The notes: generated by a model from the sequence alone, not told the origin. Shown: positions 25,006 through 33,677, counted from the stretch's first letter. The stretch: 64,000 bases of DNA from Clostridia bacterium (GCA_017473605.1 JAFUKM010000010.1:1-64000); one strand, 5' to 3'. Made by a program: numbers and translations.

Positions 25006-27602
25006 TACGCTTTGATTTCCTCCGTAACGTAACACTCGATAATATCCCCGATACGGATTTCATTAAATCCGTCGATGGCGCAACCGCACTCGTAACCGTA
25101 ATTAACTTCTTTCACGTCGTCTTTAAAGCGTTTGAGCTGTTTCACGCCGCCTTCGCAAATCATAATATCTTCGCGATAGATACGGAGCTTACCGCCGCGA
25201 ACAATCTTACCGTCGATAACGTAGCAACCTGCAATCGTTCCCACGCCCGTAATATTGAACGTTTGACGCACTTCGCATTTACCCGTGAGCGTTTCTTTGA
25301 GTTTGGGCGCAAGCATACCTTTAAGCGCCGCTTCCATATCGTCCAAAAGCTCGTAAATAATACGGTAGCTTCTTACGTCCACTTTCGACGTTTCCGCAAG
25401 CTTCTTCGCCTTGGTATCGGGACGCACGTTAAAGCCGATAATAATCGCGTTCGCGCTGTCTGCGAGCATTACGTCGCCTTCATTGATAGCGCCTGCCGCC
25501 GCGTGGATAACCTTTACGCGGACCTCTTCGTTCGTAAGCTTTTCAAGCGACTGTTTCACCGCTTCTACGCTGCCTTGTACGTCGCCTTTTACGATAAGGT
25601 TAAGATTCTTCATCTTCCCTTCTTCTACCTGCGCGAATACGTCGTCGAGCGTTACGCGGCTTTGTTCTTTAATCATGCTTTCGCGTTGCTTGTTCTTTCT
25701 TTCTTCTTGCACTTGCTTCATCAGCGCTTGGTCTACAACCATAATGCTGTCGCCTGCGTTAGGTACTTCTTCCATACCTAAAATGGATACCGCCATGGAC
25801 GGACCTGCCGATTTTACAGCTCTGCCCTTATCGTCAAACATAGCGCGGACTCTACCCATCGTCGTACCCGAAAGGATATTGTCGCCCGTTTTAAGCGTAC
25901 CCGTTTGCACGATAATGCTGGCAACGGGACCTTTGCCTTTATCCAGCTTTGCTTCAATAATCGTACCTTTGGCAGGTCTGTCGGGGTTCGCTTTAAGCTC
26001 TTGCATTTCCGCAACGAGATTGACCGATTCCAACAGCTCGTCGATACCCATACCCGTCTTTGCGGACACGGGAATCACCATCGTATCGCCGCCCCATTCT
26101 TCGGGTACAAGTTCGTGTTCGATGAGTTCTTGTTTTACTCTATCGGGATTTACTTCGTACTTATCCATCTTGTTCATTGCAACGATGATAGGTACGTTTG
26201 CCGCCTTGGCGTGGTTGATAGCCTCCACTGTTTGGGGCATAATACCGTCGTCTGCCGCAACCACGAGAATTACGACGTCCGTAACCTGCGCGCCGCGCGC
26301 ACGCATCGCCGTGAACGCCGCGTGCCCGGGCGTATCGATAAACGTGATTTGCTTACCTTTTGCCGTAACCGTGTACGCGCCGATGCTTTGCGTAATACCG
26401 CCTGCTTCACCGCTGGTAACCGACGTCGCGCGGATTTTATCGAGAAGCGACGTTTTACCGTGGTCTACGTGCCCCATAACCGTAACGACGGGCGCGCGGG
26501 TAATAAGCTTGCTTTCGTCTTCTACCGCCGTCGTATCCATAAGCACTTCTTCCGCCGTCTTTTCGGGTTTGTATTCCAAGTCGATTTCCATATCCGCCGC
26601 CAAAAGCGCTGCGTTTTCGTAATCGATGGAATCGTTAATGCCTTTCATAATACCTGCCTTAAACAAGCGTTTCGTGATTTCTACCGCCGATACGCCGAGC
26701 TTTTCGGACAATACCTTCAAAGGAATATCCTGCGTCGTTACCACAGCGTGGTCGATTTTAATCGTTTGAATTTCTTGACGCTTTTGCTTCTTGGGCGAAC
26801 GGACTTTTCTATAACCGGACTTATCTTCGTCAAAATCTTCCACCGTCATACCCTGTTGCTTTGCAAGCGCGCGCTTGGAAAGGGTTTTCTTTTCCGTATA
26901 CGTCTTTTCGAACGTCTTTTTCTTTGCCGCAGCCGAAAAAGACTTATTATCCCTACTCGGCATAGCAGGCGCGCTGACGGGAGCGCTGATATTTACCGAC
27001 GGTCTTGCGCTTTGCGGCGCGCGAGTAGGCGCTCCACTCGTCGGACGCATCGGTCTATCCCCTTGCGGACGGGCGGGACGGTACGTCGAGCCGTACGCGT
27101 TATTATTCTCCGTGCCCGGCTTCGCCACGTATTCGCCTTGCACTTGACCGTTACGGAAATAACGGGGCGCGCGCGGCGCGGCAGGCGCTTTGGGCGCAAA
27201 CGTCTTTACTTCGGGTTTTTCTTCCGCTTTCGGCGTTTCCGCAGGCGTTGCTGCTTCTACGGGAGCTGTTTCTTCCGCTACGGGTTCTGCTTTCTTCTCC
27301 GTTTTCTTTTTCGGTTTTTCTTCTACCGTTTCGGGTTCGGAAACAACCTGTTTCGCCGCTTCTTCCGCCGCGATACGCGCGGCTTCTTCTGCCGCGGCGC
27401 GCGCTTCCGCTTCCGCTCTTGCAGCCGCTTCCGCTGCTTCCGCCGCTTCGCGTTCCGCTTTTTCAGCTTCCAATACGGTTAATTTTTTCAATATTTCCGA
27501 AAGACTTTTTTCCGTGGACGAAAGACGCTTCAACACGCCGCCAAGGCTATCGTCTTCCAATAATTTCAATACGTTCTCCACGTTTTCGTATTTTTTTGCC
27601 AT
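25005..27602 (-). CDS. infB: Translation initiation factor IF-2
   Basis: IF-2 is the GTPase that places initiator tRNA on the 30S subunit and promotes subunit joining. ATG 27602 (MAKKYENVENVLKLLEDD) is chosen, 4 bp after the L7Ae gene. The 865-residue protein has an N-terminal helix, a low-complexity Ala/Glu/Pro stretch (about 50-220), an IF2_N domain, the G domain with GHVDHGKT near 376, DTPGH and NKMD, then domains II-IV. The length fits Bacillota IF-2, and the low-complexity segment is typical of the family. Confidence 0.97.
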   Translation of the reverse strand: MAKKYENVENVLKLLEDDSLGGVLKRLSSTEKSLSEILKKLTVLEAEKAEREAAEAAEAAARAEAEARAAAEEAARIAAEEAAKQVVSEPETVEEKPKKKTEKKAEPVAEETAPVEAATPAETPKAEEKPEVKTFAPKAPAAPRAPRYFRNGQVQGEYVAKPGTENNNAYGSTYRPARPQGDRPMRPTSGAPTRAPQSARPSVNISAPVSAPAMPSRDNKSFSAAAKKKTFEKTYTEKKTLSKRALAKQQGMTVEDFDEDKSGYRKVRSPKKQKRQEIQTIKIDHAVVTTQDIPLKVLSEKLGVSAVEITKRLFKAGIMKGINDSIDYENAALLAADMEIDLEYKPEKTAEEVLMDTTAVEDESKLITRAPVVTVMGHVDHGKTSLLDKIRATSVTSGEAGGITQSIGAYTVTAKGKQITFIDTPGHAAFTAMRARGAQVTDVVILVVAADDGIMPQTVEAINHAKAANVPIIVAMNKMDKYEVNPDRVKQELIEHELVPEEWGGDTMVIPVSAKTGMGIDELLESVNLVAEMQELKANPDRPAKGTIIEAKLDKGKGPVASIIVQTGTLKTGDNILSGTTMGRVRAMFDDKGRAVKSAGPSMAVSILGMEEVPNAGDSIMVVDQALMKQVQEERKNKQRESMIKEQSRVTLDDVFAQVEEGKMKNLNLIVKGDVQGSVEAVKQSLEKLTNEEVRVKVIHAAAGAINEGDVMLADSANAIIIGFNVRPDTKAKKLAETSKVDVRSYRIIYELLDDMEAALKGMLAPKLKETLTGKCEVRQTFNITGVGTIAGCYVIDGKIVRGGKLRIYREDIMICEGGVKQLKRFKDDVKEVNYGYECGCAIDGFNEIRIGDIIECYVTEEIKA

Positions 27603-27606
27603 AAGT

Positions 27607-27939
27607 TCAGTTGGTTCCTCCCGAATATAATTTGAATTGAGGCTCGCTTTCGGCAACGGAAAGTATTGCCAAAGCGAGATTTTTGTCTTTAATCGCTACC
27701 GCTTTTACTCCTACTTTGTGTAAAAGCGCGCCCAATACGTCGTTCTCTACGACGAGCATTGGGCAACGCAAGCGTTCCCACGCTTTTTTCATTTCTTTAA
27801 ACGAACTCTCGCCCAATGCGCCGTCGGCAAGCAAGAGAAAAGCCTTTTTTTGCTGTGCCACGTCGTCTACGCCAAACGCGATTTTTCTTGCGCGGATACA
27901 AAAGCCGAGATACGTTTCTATCTTACTTTTCACGGGCAA
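27607..27939 (-). CDS. L7Ae-family ribosomal protein (YlxQ-like)
   Basis: The 110-residue protein has the L7Ae/L30e/Gadd45 fold signature (SKIETYLGFCIRARKIAFGVDDV; RLRCPMLVVENDVLGALLHKVGVKAVAIKD). It probably binds K-turn RNA. The start is a TTG at 27939 with GGAGG 6 nt upstream; a GTG at 27933 is an alternative. It overlaps the rnpM end by 17 bp. Its position between rnpM and infB is the conserved one in Bacillota. Confidence 0.88.
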   Translation of the reverse strand: MPVKSKIETYLGFCIRARKIAFGVDDVAQQKKAFLLLADGALGESSFKEMKKAWERLRCPMLVVENDVLGALLHKVGVKAVAIKDKNLALAILSVAESEPQFKLYSGGTN

Positions 27940-28195
27940 TCTTTTCCTCCACGCCTTGATACACCGCTTGGGATACGTCCGTAGAAAAAGCTTTGTGCAA
28001 AAGCTTTTTATCGTTTAATTTTTTCAGACACGCTTCGTCGTTACAAATATACGCGCCTCTGCCCGCCGCTTTGCCTGTGGGGTCGGCGGAAATATCTCCG
28101 TCGGCAGTTTTTACCACTCTCGTCATTTCCTTTTTCGGCTTCATTTGACGGCAAGCAATACACATTCTCATAGGTACGGACTTCGTTTTTGCCAT
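27923..28195 (-). CDS. rnpM: RNase P modulator RnpM (YlxR)
   Basis: This small RNA-binding protein of the nusA-infB operon has been shown in Bacillus to bind and modulate RNase P. The 90-residue product has the family signature MRMCIACRQMKPKKEMTRVV (residues 9-28) and GRGAYIC (about 51-57). The position between nusA and the L7Ae gene is standard. Confidence 0.92.
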   Translation of the reverse strand: MAKTKSVPMRMCIACRQMKPKKEMTRVVKTADGDISADPTGKAAGRGAYICNDEACLKKLNDKKLLHKAFSTDVSQAVYQGVEEKIAREK

Positions 28196-28212
28196 AATTG
28201 CGCTCCGTTTTC

Positions 28213-29301
28213 TTATTCTTCTTCCGCCTCTTCGCTTTCCATCTGCGCCAAAAGCTCTGCCGCTTCGGGCGAAGACGCGCTCTTTACGTCAATCTTCCAA
28301 CCGGTAAGGCGAGCCGCCAAACGCGCGTTTTGACCGTCTCTACCGATAGCAAGCGACAGCTTGTCGTCGGGAACGATAGCAATGGCGCTGCGTTCGCCCT
28401 TTGCCGTTACGGAAATAACCGTCGCGGGAGAAAGCGCCTTGTAAATGAACGCCAAGGGGTCTTCGTTCCATACGATAATATCGATTTTTTCGCCGCCGAG
28501 CTCTTCTACGACAGCGTTCACTCTTGCACCGCGGTTGCCTACGCACGCACCTACTGCGTCTACGTGCGAATCGTTGGACACGATTGCCATCTTCGTGCGG
28601 TGACCTGCTTCACGCGCGATTTCTTTGATTTCTACCAAGCCTTGCGCGATTTCGGGTACTTGCTCTTCAAAGAGTTTCTTTACCAACCCGGGCGCGCTGC
28701 GGGAAACGACGATTTGCGACGATTTACCGCTGCTCTTTACGCGTTTCACGAATACTTTAATTCTATCGCCGATATTGTATCTTTCGGAAGCCACTCTGTC
28801 CTGCGGGGGCATAACGCCTTCGATTTTCTTTTCGCCAAGTTCTACGTACACGTTACGCTCGTCAATCTTACGGATAACGCCTTCCATAAGCTCGCCTTCT
28901 TTATCCGAGAACGCCGAAAGCGTGTTGTCGCGTTCCGCTTCGTGCAACTTTTGCAAGATAACCTGTCTTGCCGTTTGCGCGGCGATACGCCCGAAATCTT
29001 TGGGAATAAAGATACGTTCTATCGTATCGCCCACTTGATAATTCGGGTTCAATGCCTGCGCGTCTTCCAAGGATACTTCTTTATCCTTGTCAACAACTTC
29101 TTCTACAACGTAACGCGTAGCTTTGAATTCAATCGTACCCTTTTCCGCGTCCAAAGAGACGGTAACGTCCGCGCCGCCGTCGTACTGCTTTTTGTATGCC
29201 GACGCAAGCGCATTTTGCAGCGTTTCAATAAACGCTTCTTCGCTAATCCCCTTCTCTCTTACCAAATCGGTAAGCGCCGCAAAAAACTCCTTGTTTTCCA
29301 T
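28213..29301 (-). CDS. nusA: Transcription termination/antitermination factor NusA
   Basis: NusA binds RNA polymerase and nascent RNA and influences pausing, termination and antitermination. The start at ATG 29301 (MENKEFFAALTDLVREKG) is supported by GGAGAA upstream; the frame extends further without similarity. The 362-residue protein has the N-terminal domain (1-125), S1 (about 130-200) and two KH domains (VGACVGNRGARVNAVVEELGGEKIDII; LSLAIGRDGQNARLAARLTGWKIDV). It ends soon after KH2 with an acidic tail, as in other Bacillota. Confidence 0.97.
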   Translation of the reverse strand: MENKEFFAALTDLVREKGISEEAFIETLQNALASAYKKQYDGGADVTVSLDAEKGTIEFKATRYVVEEVVDKDKEVSLEDAQALNPNYQVGDTIERIFIPKDFGRIAAQTARQVILQKLHEAERDNTLSAFSDKEGELMEGVIRKIDERNVYVELGEKKIEGVMPPQDRVASERYNIGDRIKVFVKRVKSSGKSSQIVVSRSAPGLVKKLFEEQVPEIAQGLVEIKEIAREAGHRTKMAIVSNDSHVDAVGACVGNRGARVNAVVEELGGEKIDIIVWNEDPLAFIYKALSPATVISVTAKGERSAIAIVPDDKLSLAIGRDGQNARLAARLTGWKIDVKSASSPEAAELLAQMESEEAEEE

Positions 29302-29358
29302 AATGTAATTCTCCTGTTCTTTTTTCAAGAATATATTGATTTTTTATTTTTTGATTGA

Positions 29359-29829
29359 TTATAAAAGTCCGTCGAAATCGATTGCCCTGCAAATTTTCGC
29401 AATCTTGGAAATTTCCAGCTTCAACGTTTCCTTGCCTTCTTCCACTTCGATACAGTTCCCGTCGTAGGATACGAGCTTCGCTTCGAAAAACTTTTTCCCT
29501 TTTAGCGGAGCAAACAACTTAATCTCTACCTTTTCGCCCATACACTTTTGAAAATCTCTCGCCGTTTTGAGCGGTCTGTCCAGCCCCGGCGAAGATACGT
29601 TGAGCGTGTACGGCTGCCCAAAGGTCGGGTCTAATGCGTCAAGCGGCTCGTCAATCGCGCGGTGGAATTTTTCACAAGTATTCAAGTCCACGCCGCCGTC
29701 GATATCGATATAGACGGTAAGGGCAGGCTCTTTACCCTGCTTGAACTCGATTTCCACGATTTCGATTTGCATTTCGTCGGCAATCGGCTGCAAGGCGTTT
29801 TGAATTTCTTCAATCGGTTTTACCTTCAT
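29359..29829 (-). CDS. rimP: Ribosome maturation factor RimP
   Basis: RimP acts in 30S assembly. The 156-residue protein starting at ATG 29829 shows the family pattern (LTVYIDIDGGVDLNTCEKFHRAIDEPLD; YTLNVSSPGLDRPLKTARDFQKCMGEKVEI). An upstream in-frame extension runs through a leader hairpin and is unlikely to be translated. It is the first gene of the rimP-nusA-rnpM-L7Ae-infB-rbfA-nrnA operon, with a promoter at 29906-29934. Confidence 0.95.
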   Translation of the reverse strand: MKVKPIEEIQNALQPIADEMQIEIVEIEFKQGKEPALTVYIDIDGGVDLNTCEKFHRAIDEPLDALDPTFGQPYTLNVSSPGLDRPLKTARDFQKCMGEKVEIKLFAPLKGKKFFEAKLVSYDGNCIEVEEGKETLKLEISKIAKICRAIDFDGLL

Positions 29830-29850
29830 GTTTACCCCTATATAATGCGA

Positions 29851-29876
29851 TTGAGAGTGGCGCTTGCCACTCTCAA
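29851..29876 (-). promoter_or_regulatory. Leader hairpin before rimP
   Basis: A perfect 11-bp stem TTGAGAGTGGC / GCCACTCTCAA with a 4-nt loop lies in the 5' leader, ending 22 nt before the rimP start. There is no T-run after it, so it is not an intrinsic terminator. It may be an mRNA-stabilising or protein-binding element. Confidence 0.55.
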
Positions 29877-29905
29877 TACTCATTACTGAATTATTAAGTA
29901 TCCTT

Positions 29906-29934
29906 ATTATACCATTATCTTACGCAAAATGCAA
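29906..29934 (-). promoter_or_regulatory. Promoter of the rimP-nusA-infB operon
   Basis: On the minus strand TTGCAT (29934-29929) and TATAAT (29911-29906) have a 17-bp spacer. Transcription would begin near 29899, leaving a leader of about 70 nt that contains the 11-bp hairpin. Confidence 0.75.
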
Positions 29935-29965
29935 GCGTTTTAAGCAATTTTTTCAAAAGGTTTTT

Positions 29966-31210
29966 TCAATTAAATAAAGGTGCGCTACCGTCTAAACAGT
30001 TAACCTGCGCCGTGGCAATATTCTCCGCCCAAAGCGTTTCTTTTTCAAGATTAGCCCACGCCGCCTTATCCCCAGCGTACGTAATATTACTTAAAGAGCT
30101 ATTGTTATGAAACGCACGAAATCCAATATAAGTTGTGCTTTGATAAATATTAATCTGCGTTAATTTACCACAATATTTGAACGCAAAATCGTTAATTATT
30201 TGAATACCATCCCACATAAACACCATTTCCAATTTATCACAAAACGCAAAGGCAAATTTTCCTATGGACGTTACCGAATCGGGAATTTCAATACTTATTA
30301 AATTGTCGCACCCATAAAAAGCCCTATCGGGAATTTCATTTACGCCTTTTCCTATTACTATACTCGACAAAGAATCACAATTATAAAAAGCTCTTGTTCC
30401 GATACGGGTAATATTATCTCCTATCACGACGCTTGTCAAATCACTCCCCGAAAAAGCATTATCCGCAATTTCTTTAACCGCTTTCCCCTTGTATTGCAAA
30501 GGAATTACTAATTCCTTGTCCATACAAGTTCCTATACCCGTAATAATATAATACGTTTTATCTTCGCTTTCCTCGTATTTCAATCCTACCGATTCCGTTT
30601 TAAGACAAACGGTACACGTACCGTTTTCTAAATCATGCGTTCCTAATCCTGCATAACCGAATACTTCCGTTCCTTTTGCTCCACAAACACATGAATAATG
30701 CCATTTTGCCTTTTCTTTACACGTTTTTTCTTCGGCAAAATATTCCACCGTCGTTATTTCCTTGTCAAATATATGCGGAAGCAGTTCTCCATACTCAAAA
30801 GTTTCCGTTCCTTTTGTGCCGCAATTTAAGCATGATTCGTAATACGTCGCTCTTGTCGTACAAGTTGCTTTACTATTCAAATATTCTTGATTAGGCGTTT
30901 GAATATAATTATGTTCCAACGGAAGCCCGTACCTAAAAACTTCCGTCCCTTTCGCCCCACAAGTACAAGAATAATAATATGTAGCAGCTTGCGTACAAGT
31001 TGCTTTACTCGCCTTATATTTAGTACCTAATTTTTCTTTGTCAAACTCATGCAGGTAATCGCCGTATTCCTTATCACAATTCTCACAAATCGCTCTATGC
31101 ATACAATCCGCCGTTCCGCCCACGTGTTCACACTCTTTTTCGCATGCAAATAAAGATATTCCGCTTATACACAATAAAAATATACCAATAAAAATACGTC
31201 TTTTTTTCAT
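29966..31210 (-). CDS. Lipoprotein with Cys-rich repeats and leucine-rich repeats (BspA type)
   Basis: The 414-residue product has a signal peptide and lipobox (SLFAC, Cys23). Residues about 24-210 carry three to four Cys-rich repeats of about 45 residues, each ending like CxCGAKGTEVFxYG, with C-x(1-2)-C pairs that could bind metal or form disulphides. Residues about 215-400 are LRR_5 (BspA-like) repeats (ADNAFSGSDLTSVVIGDNITRIGTRAF in part). Such proteins are surface-exposed and in gut bacteria are implicated in adhesion or polysaccharide/protein binding. It has a perfect consensus promoter and faces a divergent XRE gene, as does the second LRR lipoprotein at 33678. Confidence 0.85.
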   Translation of the reverse strand: MKKRRIFIGIFLLCISGISLFACEKECEHVGGTADCMHRAICENCDKEYGDYLHEFDKEKLGTKYKASKATCTQAATYYYSCTCGAKGTEVFRYGLPLEHNYIQTPNQEYLNSKATCTTRATYYESCLNCGTKGTETFEYGELLPHIFDKEITTVEYFAEEKTCKEKAKWHYSCVCGAKGTEVFGYAGLGTHDLENGTCTVCLKTESVGLKYEESEDKTYYIITGIGTCMDKELVIPLQYKGKAVKEIADNAFSGSDLTSVVIGDNITRIGTRAFYNCDSLSSIVIGKGVNEIPDRAFYGCDNLISIEIPDSVTSIGKFAFAFCDKLEMVFMWDGIQIINDFAFKYCGKLTQINIYQSTTYIGFRAFHNNSSLSNITYAGDKAAWANLEKETLWAENIATAQVNCLDGSAPLFN

Positions 31211-31230
31211 TTTTGTTACCTTTTACCAAT

Positions 31231-31293
31231 TTTTTAGTACAAAAGCAATTATAAATGATTATTTTTGGTTTGTCAAGGCGCATCTACTAAAAA
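31231..31293. promoter_or_regulatory. Consensus promoter of LRR lipoprotein 1 flanked by 9-bp inverted half-sites
   Basis: On the minus strand TTGACA (31276-31271) and TATAAT (31253-31248) with a 17-bp spacer form a perfect sigma-A promoter for the gene at 31210. TTTTTAGTA (31231-31239) and TACTAAAAA (31285-31293) form an inverted pair on either side. The divergent XRE protein is a candidate binder. Confidence 0.75.
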
Positions 31294-31334
31294 TATGGTA
31301 AAATGTGAAAAATAATAGTATGGTAGGTTGAAAA

Positions 31335-31607
31335 ATGCAAAACAGGATACGGGATTTGAGAGAAGATATGGATTTACGGCAAAGCGATTTGGCGGAAAAA
31401 ACGGGCATTGACCAACGGACGATTTCCAATTACGAAACGGGAAAGACCGCGCCCGACGCGTACGCGCTTATCCGCCTTGCCGATTTTTTCGGCGTTTCCA
31501 TTGATTATCTTGTCGGAAGGGTACAACACGATTATTCCACAAACGAAAAACGCATACGTATCATCGAGAATATCCAAACGCAATTAGACGAACTGAAAAA
31601 ATACTGA
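31335..31607 (+). CDS. Small XRE-family regulator paired with LRR lipoprotein 1
   Basis: The 90-residue protein is almost entirely a Cro/CI-type helix-turn-helix (DLRQSDLAEKTGIDQRTISNYETG, about residues 13-36) plus DFFGVSIDYLVG and a short charged C-terminal helix. AGGTTG precedes ATG 31335. It is transcribed away from the lipoprotein gene across a 124-bp intergenic region that holds the lipoprotein promoter, so local control is likely. A terminator shared with fbp follows. Confidence 0.87.
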   Translation: MQNRIRDLREDMDLRQSDLAEKTGIDQRTISNYETGKTAPDAYALIRLADFFGVSIDYLVGRVQHDYSTNEKRIRIIENIQTQLDELKKY

Positions 31608-31615
31608 TACGAAAA

Positions 31616-31641
31616 AACGGAGAGCCAATCGACTCTCCGTT
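31616..31641. terminator. Bidirectional terminator between XRE gene and fbp
   Basis: AACGGAGAG and CTCTCCGTT enclose an 8-nt loop. T-rich tracts follow on both strands (best on the minus, TTTTTT). It serves the converging XRE gene and fbp. Confidence 0.8.
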
Positions 31642-31657
31642 TCTTATGTAAAATCCC

Positions 31658-33475
31658 TTATACCTTATAATAATCTTTCAACATGGATTTCAATACTTCG
31701 ATTTGCTTTTGCATTGCAATTCCTTTATCCGTTTGCTTTACCAAAATTCGTTTATCAAACGTAAACAGCGTGCGAACGGTACTTTTCAAATCGGCATAGC
31801 TTTCCAAGACTTCCGCTTGCGAGAACTTGGGCGAGTGGCAAACAAGGTGCACGCCTTCGGAATTGCAAATCAGCGTATATCCGCCGATACCCGTTTTTTC
31901 GTGATAAGCTTTGGACAATCCGCCGTCTATCGTGATATGGCGACAATTTCCGCTTTCGGGCGTTTCCCCGTCCTTTACCCGTACGGGCATGTGTCCGTTG
32001 ACGATAACCGAATATTTGCCTTGCAAACCGAATTCGGCAAGCACTTTTAAACAAAAATCTTCTCTTTTTACAAACTCGTAATACGAATCTTTATTTTCTA
32101 TCTCCGTTTCGCCCAAGAAATATTTTTTATACACGCACATTTTATCTCTGCCGTACAGCGGAGATTTTTTACCGCACCAAAGATACCACATAAAGTCGAT
32201 AGAGTATCTATCCCCCGTCGCCGCCGCGCGGACGAGCGTATCCAATCTATCGTACAAATCCTTGCCCTTATATTGTTTATCCCCGACGGTAACGGACGAA
32301 AATTCCCCGTTCGGCTCGGTAGGTACGCAACCGTGCATAAGCAAGTTGCCGTTAAACGTCTTGTACATACTCCCTTTCTTCAACAGGAATTGCACGTGTT
32401 CTTTCAAGCGTTTATTCGTTTTAAACTCGGTTGTCAAAAGCTCGATAAGCGCGCGCTCCTTTTTTGTGAGCGTAGAAGACGGGTACAAAATTCTGTCGTC
32501 CATATCGAACTCGCCGTGCCGTTTGATAAGCGCGTTTTCTATTTTCAACTGCATTACCGTTATTGCTTTCGTCATCTTAGCAAGCAGTTCGTTTTTCTCG
32601 AAATCGCTTTCTTGTCCGTATACGTCGGAAATGCGGAACGCTTCGCATTTATCGTCCGCGTATTCTTCCAGCGCAAACGCCATTAAAGGGCGCAGGTTGA
32701 TACCGTAATTTTCAATAACTTGCAAGTTTCTGTACGCGCAGTTGATACGGATAAGGTTGCAAACGCACGCTTCGTTGCCAAAGTGCGCGCCCATCCAAAG
32801 CACGTCGTGATTGCCCCACTCAATATCGAGCGAGTGGTATTGTTTGAGTTTATCCAAAATTTTATCTGCGCCGTTACCCCTATCGTAAATATCGCCTACG
32901 ATATGCAAATGGTCTACCGCGAGCCGCTGGATAAGCGAACACATTGCGCCGATAAATTTATCGGCGTTGCCAAGCTCGATAATACCCGAAATGATATTGG
33001 AATAGTATTCCGATTTCGTGATACTGTGATAGGGCATATTGATAAGTTCGTCTATGATATATTGATAGTCCCTTGGCAACGATTTACGCACTTTCGAACG
33101 GGTGTATTTCGCCGCCACGAGTTTACACACTTCAATCAAGCGATACAGCGTTACTTCATAAAAACGCGCCGCGCCGTACGTGCCCTTGACCTTTTCCAAA
33201 GTCTTTTCAGGATAATATATCAGTGTTGCGAGTTCATTTTTTTCGTCTTGCGAAAGCGTATCCCCAAGCGCCAAATCGATTTTCGTGCGGATAACGCCCG
33301 AAGCGTTGCGCAAAATATGTAAAAACGTTTCCGATTCCCCGTGCAAATCGCTCAAAAAGTGCTCTGTACCTTTGGGCAAATTGAGAATCGCGCGCAAGTT
33401 GATAATTTCCGTCATTACCTCTTGCGGCGTAGAGAACTGTTTTGCAAGCAATCCGTAAACTTCGTCGTAACGCAT
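31658..33475 (-). CDS. fbp: Fructose-1,6-bisphosphatase, class III
   Basis: The enzyme converts fructose-1,6-bisphosphate to fructose-6-phosphate in gluconeogenesis. ATG 33475 (MRYDEVYGLLAKQF) follows AAAGGAG; the longer frame is not used. The 605-residue protein has the metallophosphatase signatures of the Firmicute class III enzyme (HFLSDLHGESETF; VGDIYDRGNGADKIL; DIEWGNHDVLWMGAHFG; GHMPV). It is a single-gene unit with its own extended -10 promoter and terminator, set between the two lipoprotein/XRE modules. Confidence 0.96.
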   Translation of the reverse strand: MRYDEVYGLLAKQFSTPQEVMTEIINLRAILNLPKGTEHFLSDLHGESETFLHILRNASGVIRTKIDLALGDTLSQDEKNELATLIYYPEKTLEKVKGTYGAARFYEVTLYRLIEVCKLVAAKYTRSKVRKSLPRDYQYIIDELINMPYHSITKSEYYSNIISGIIELGNADKFIGAMCSLIQRLAVDHLHIVGDIYDRGNGADKILDKLKQYHSLDIEWGNHDVLWMGAHFGNEACVCNLIRINCAYRNLQVIENYGINLRPLMAFALEEYADDKCEAFRISDVYGQESDFEKNELLAKMTKAITVMQLKIENALIKRHGEFDMDDRILYPSSTLTKKERALIELLTTEFKTNKRLKEHVQFLLKKGSMYKTFNGNLLMHGCVPTEPNGEFSSVTVGDKQYKGKDLYDRLDTLVRAAATGDRYSIDFMWYLWCGKKSPLYGRDKMCVYKKYFLGETEIENKDSYYEFVKREDFCLKVLAEFGLQGKYSVIVNGHMPVRVKDGETPESGNCRHITIDGGLSKAYHEKTGIGGYTLICNSEGVHLVCHSPKFSQAEVLESYADLKSTVRTLFTFDKRILVKQTDKGIAMQKQIEVLKSMLKDYYKV

Positions 33476-33562
33476 AAATCGCTCCTTTTCTCTTATTTCC
33501 CGCGAATCGTGAAAGCGGGGGAACAAAGCCCCGTTTCTTTCCGTGGAACTATTACGTATTCT

Positions 33563-33591
33563 ATTATACCATCAGCACGCCCGTTTTGCAA
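33563..33591 (-). promoter_or_regulatory. Promoter of fbp
   Basis: On the minus strand TTGCAA (33591-33586) and TATAAT (33568-33563) have a 17-bp spacer and a TGG extended -10. The 17-bp sequence shared with the addB upstream region lies 7 bp upstream of the -35. Confidence 0.8.
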
Positions 33592-33598
33592 GCGTATT

Positions 33599-33615
33599 CA
33601 AGAATTTTCAAGAAA
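33599..33615. repeat. 17-bp sequence shared with the addB upstream region (copy 2)
   Basis: CAAGAATTTTCAAGAAA is identical to 10533-10549. Here the preceding bases make it a tandem of TTCAAGAA half-sites with a 10-bp period. The location just upstream of the fbp -35 suits an activator or UP-like element. Confidence 0.6.
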
Positions 33616-33639
33616 AAACTCGGTCCGTACGAGCATACG

Positions 33640-33665
33640 AAAAGCAGAGCCGAAGCTCTGCTTTT
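33640..33665. terminator. Terminator of LRR lipoprotein 2
   Basis: AAAAGCAGAGC and GCTCTGCTTTT enclose a 4-nt loop; on the minus strand it reads C-TTCG-G, a very stable tetraloop. T residues follow. It separates the lipoprotein gene from fbp. Confidence 0.8.
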
Positions 33666-33677
33666 TTCTTATTGATA

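Noticed and set aside
27070..27480. Ala/Glu/Pro-rich tract as a separate repeat or collagen-like element
   Set aside because: It is the normal low-complexity N-terminal linker of IF-2.
25411..27482. Long plus-strand frames (up to 525 codons) opposite infB
   Set aside because: They are antisense shadows of the infB coding strand; the products are Arg/Phe/Cys-rich with no domains, while the minus-strand reading gives a full IF-2.
28198..29358. 386-codon plus-strand frame opposite nusA
   Set aside because: Shadow of nusA; composition is skewed to Arg, Phe and Tyr, and the minus strand encodes a complete NusA with ribosome-binding site.
33476..33677. Short gene between fbp and LRR lipoprotein 2
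   Set aside because: The region is accounted for by the fbp promoter, the 17-bp repeat and a terminator; no frame with a ribosome-binding site was seen.
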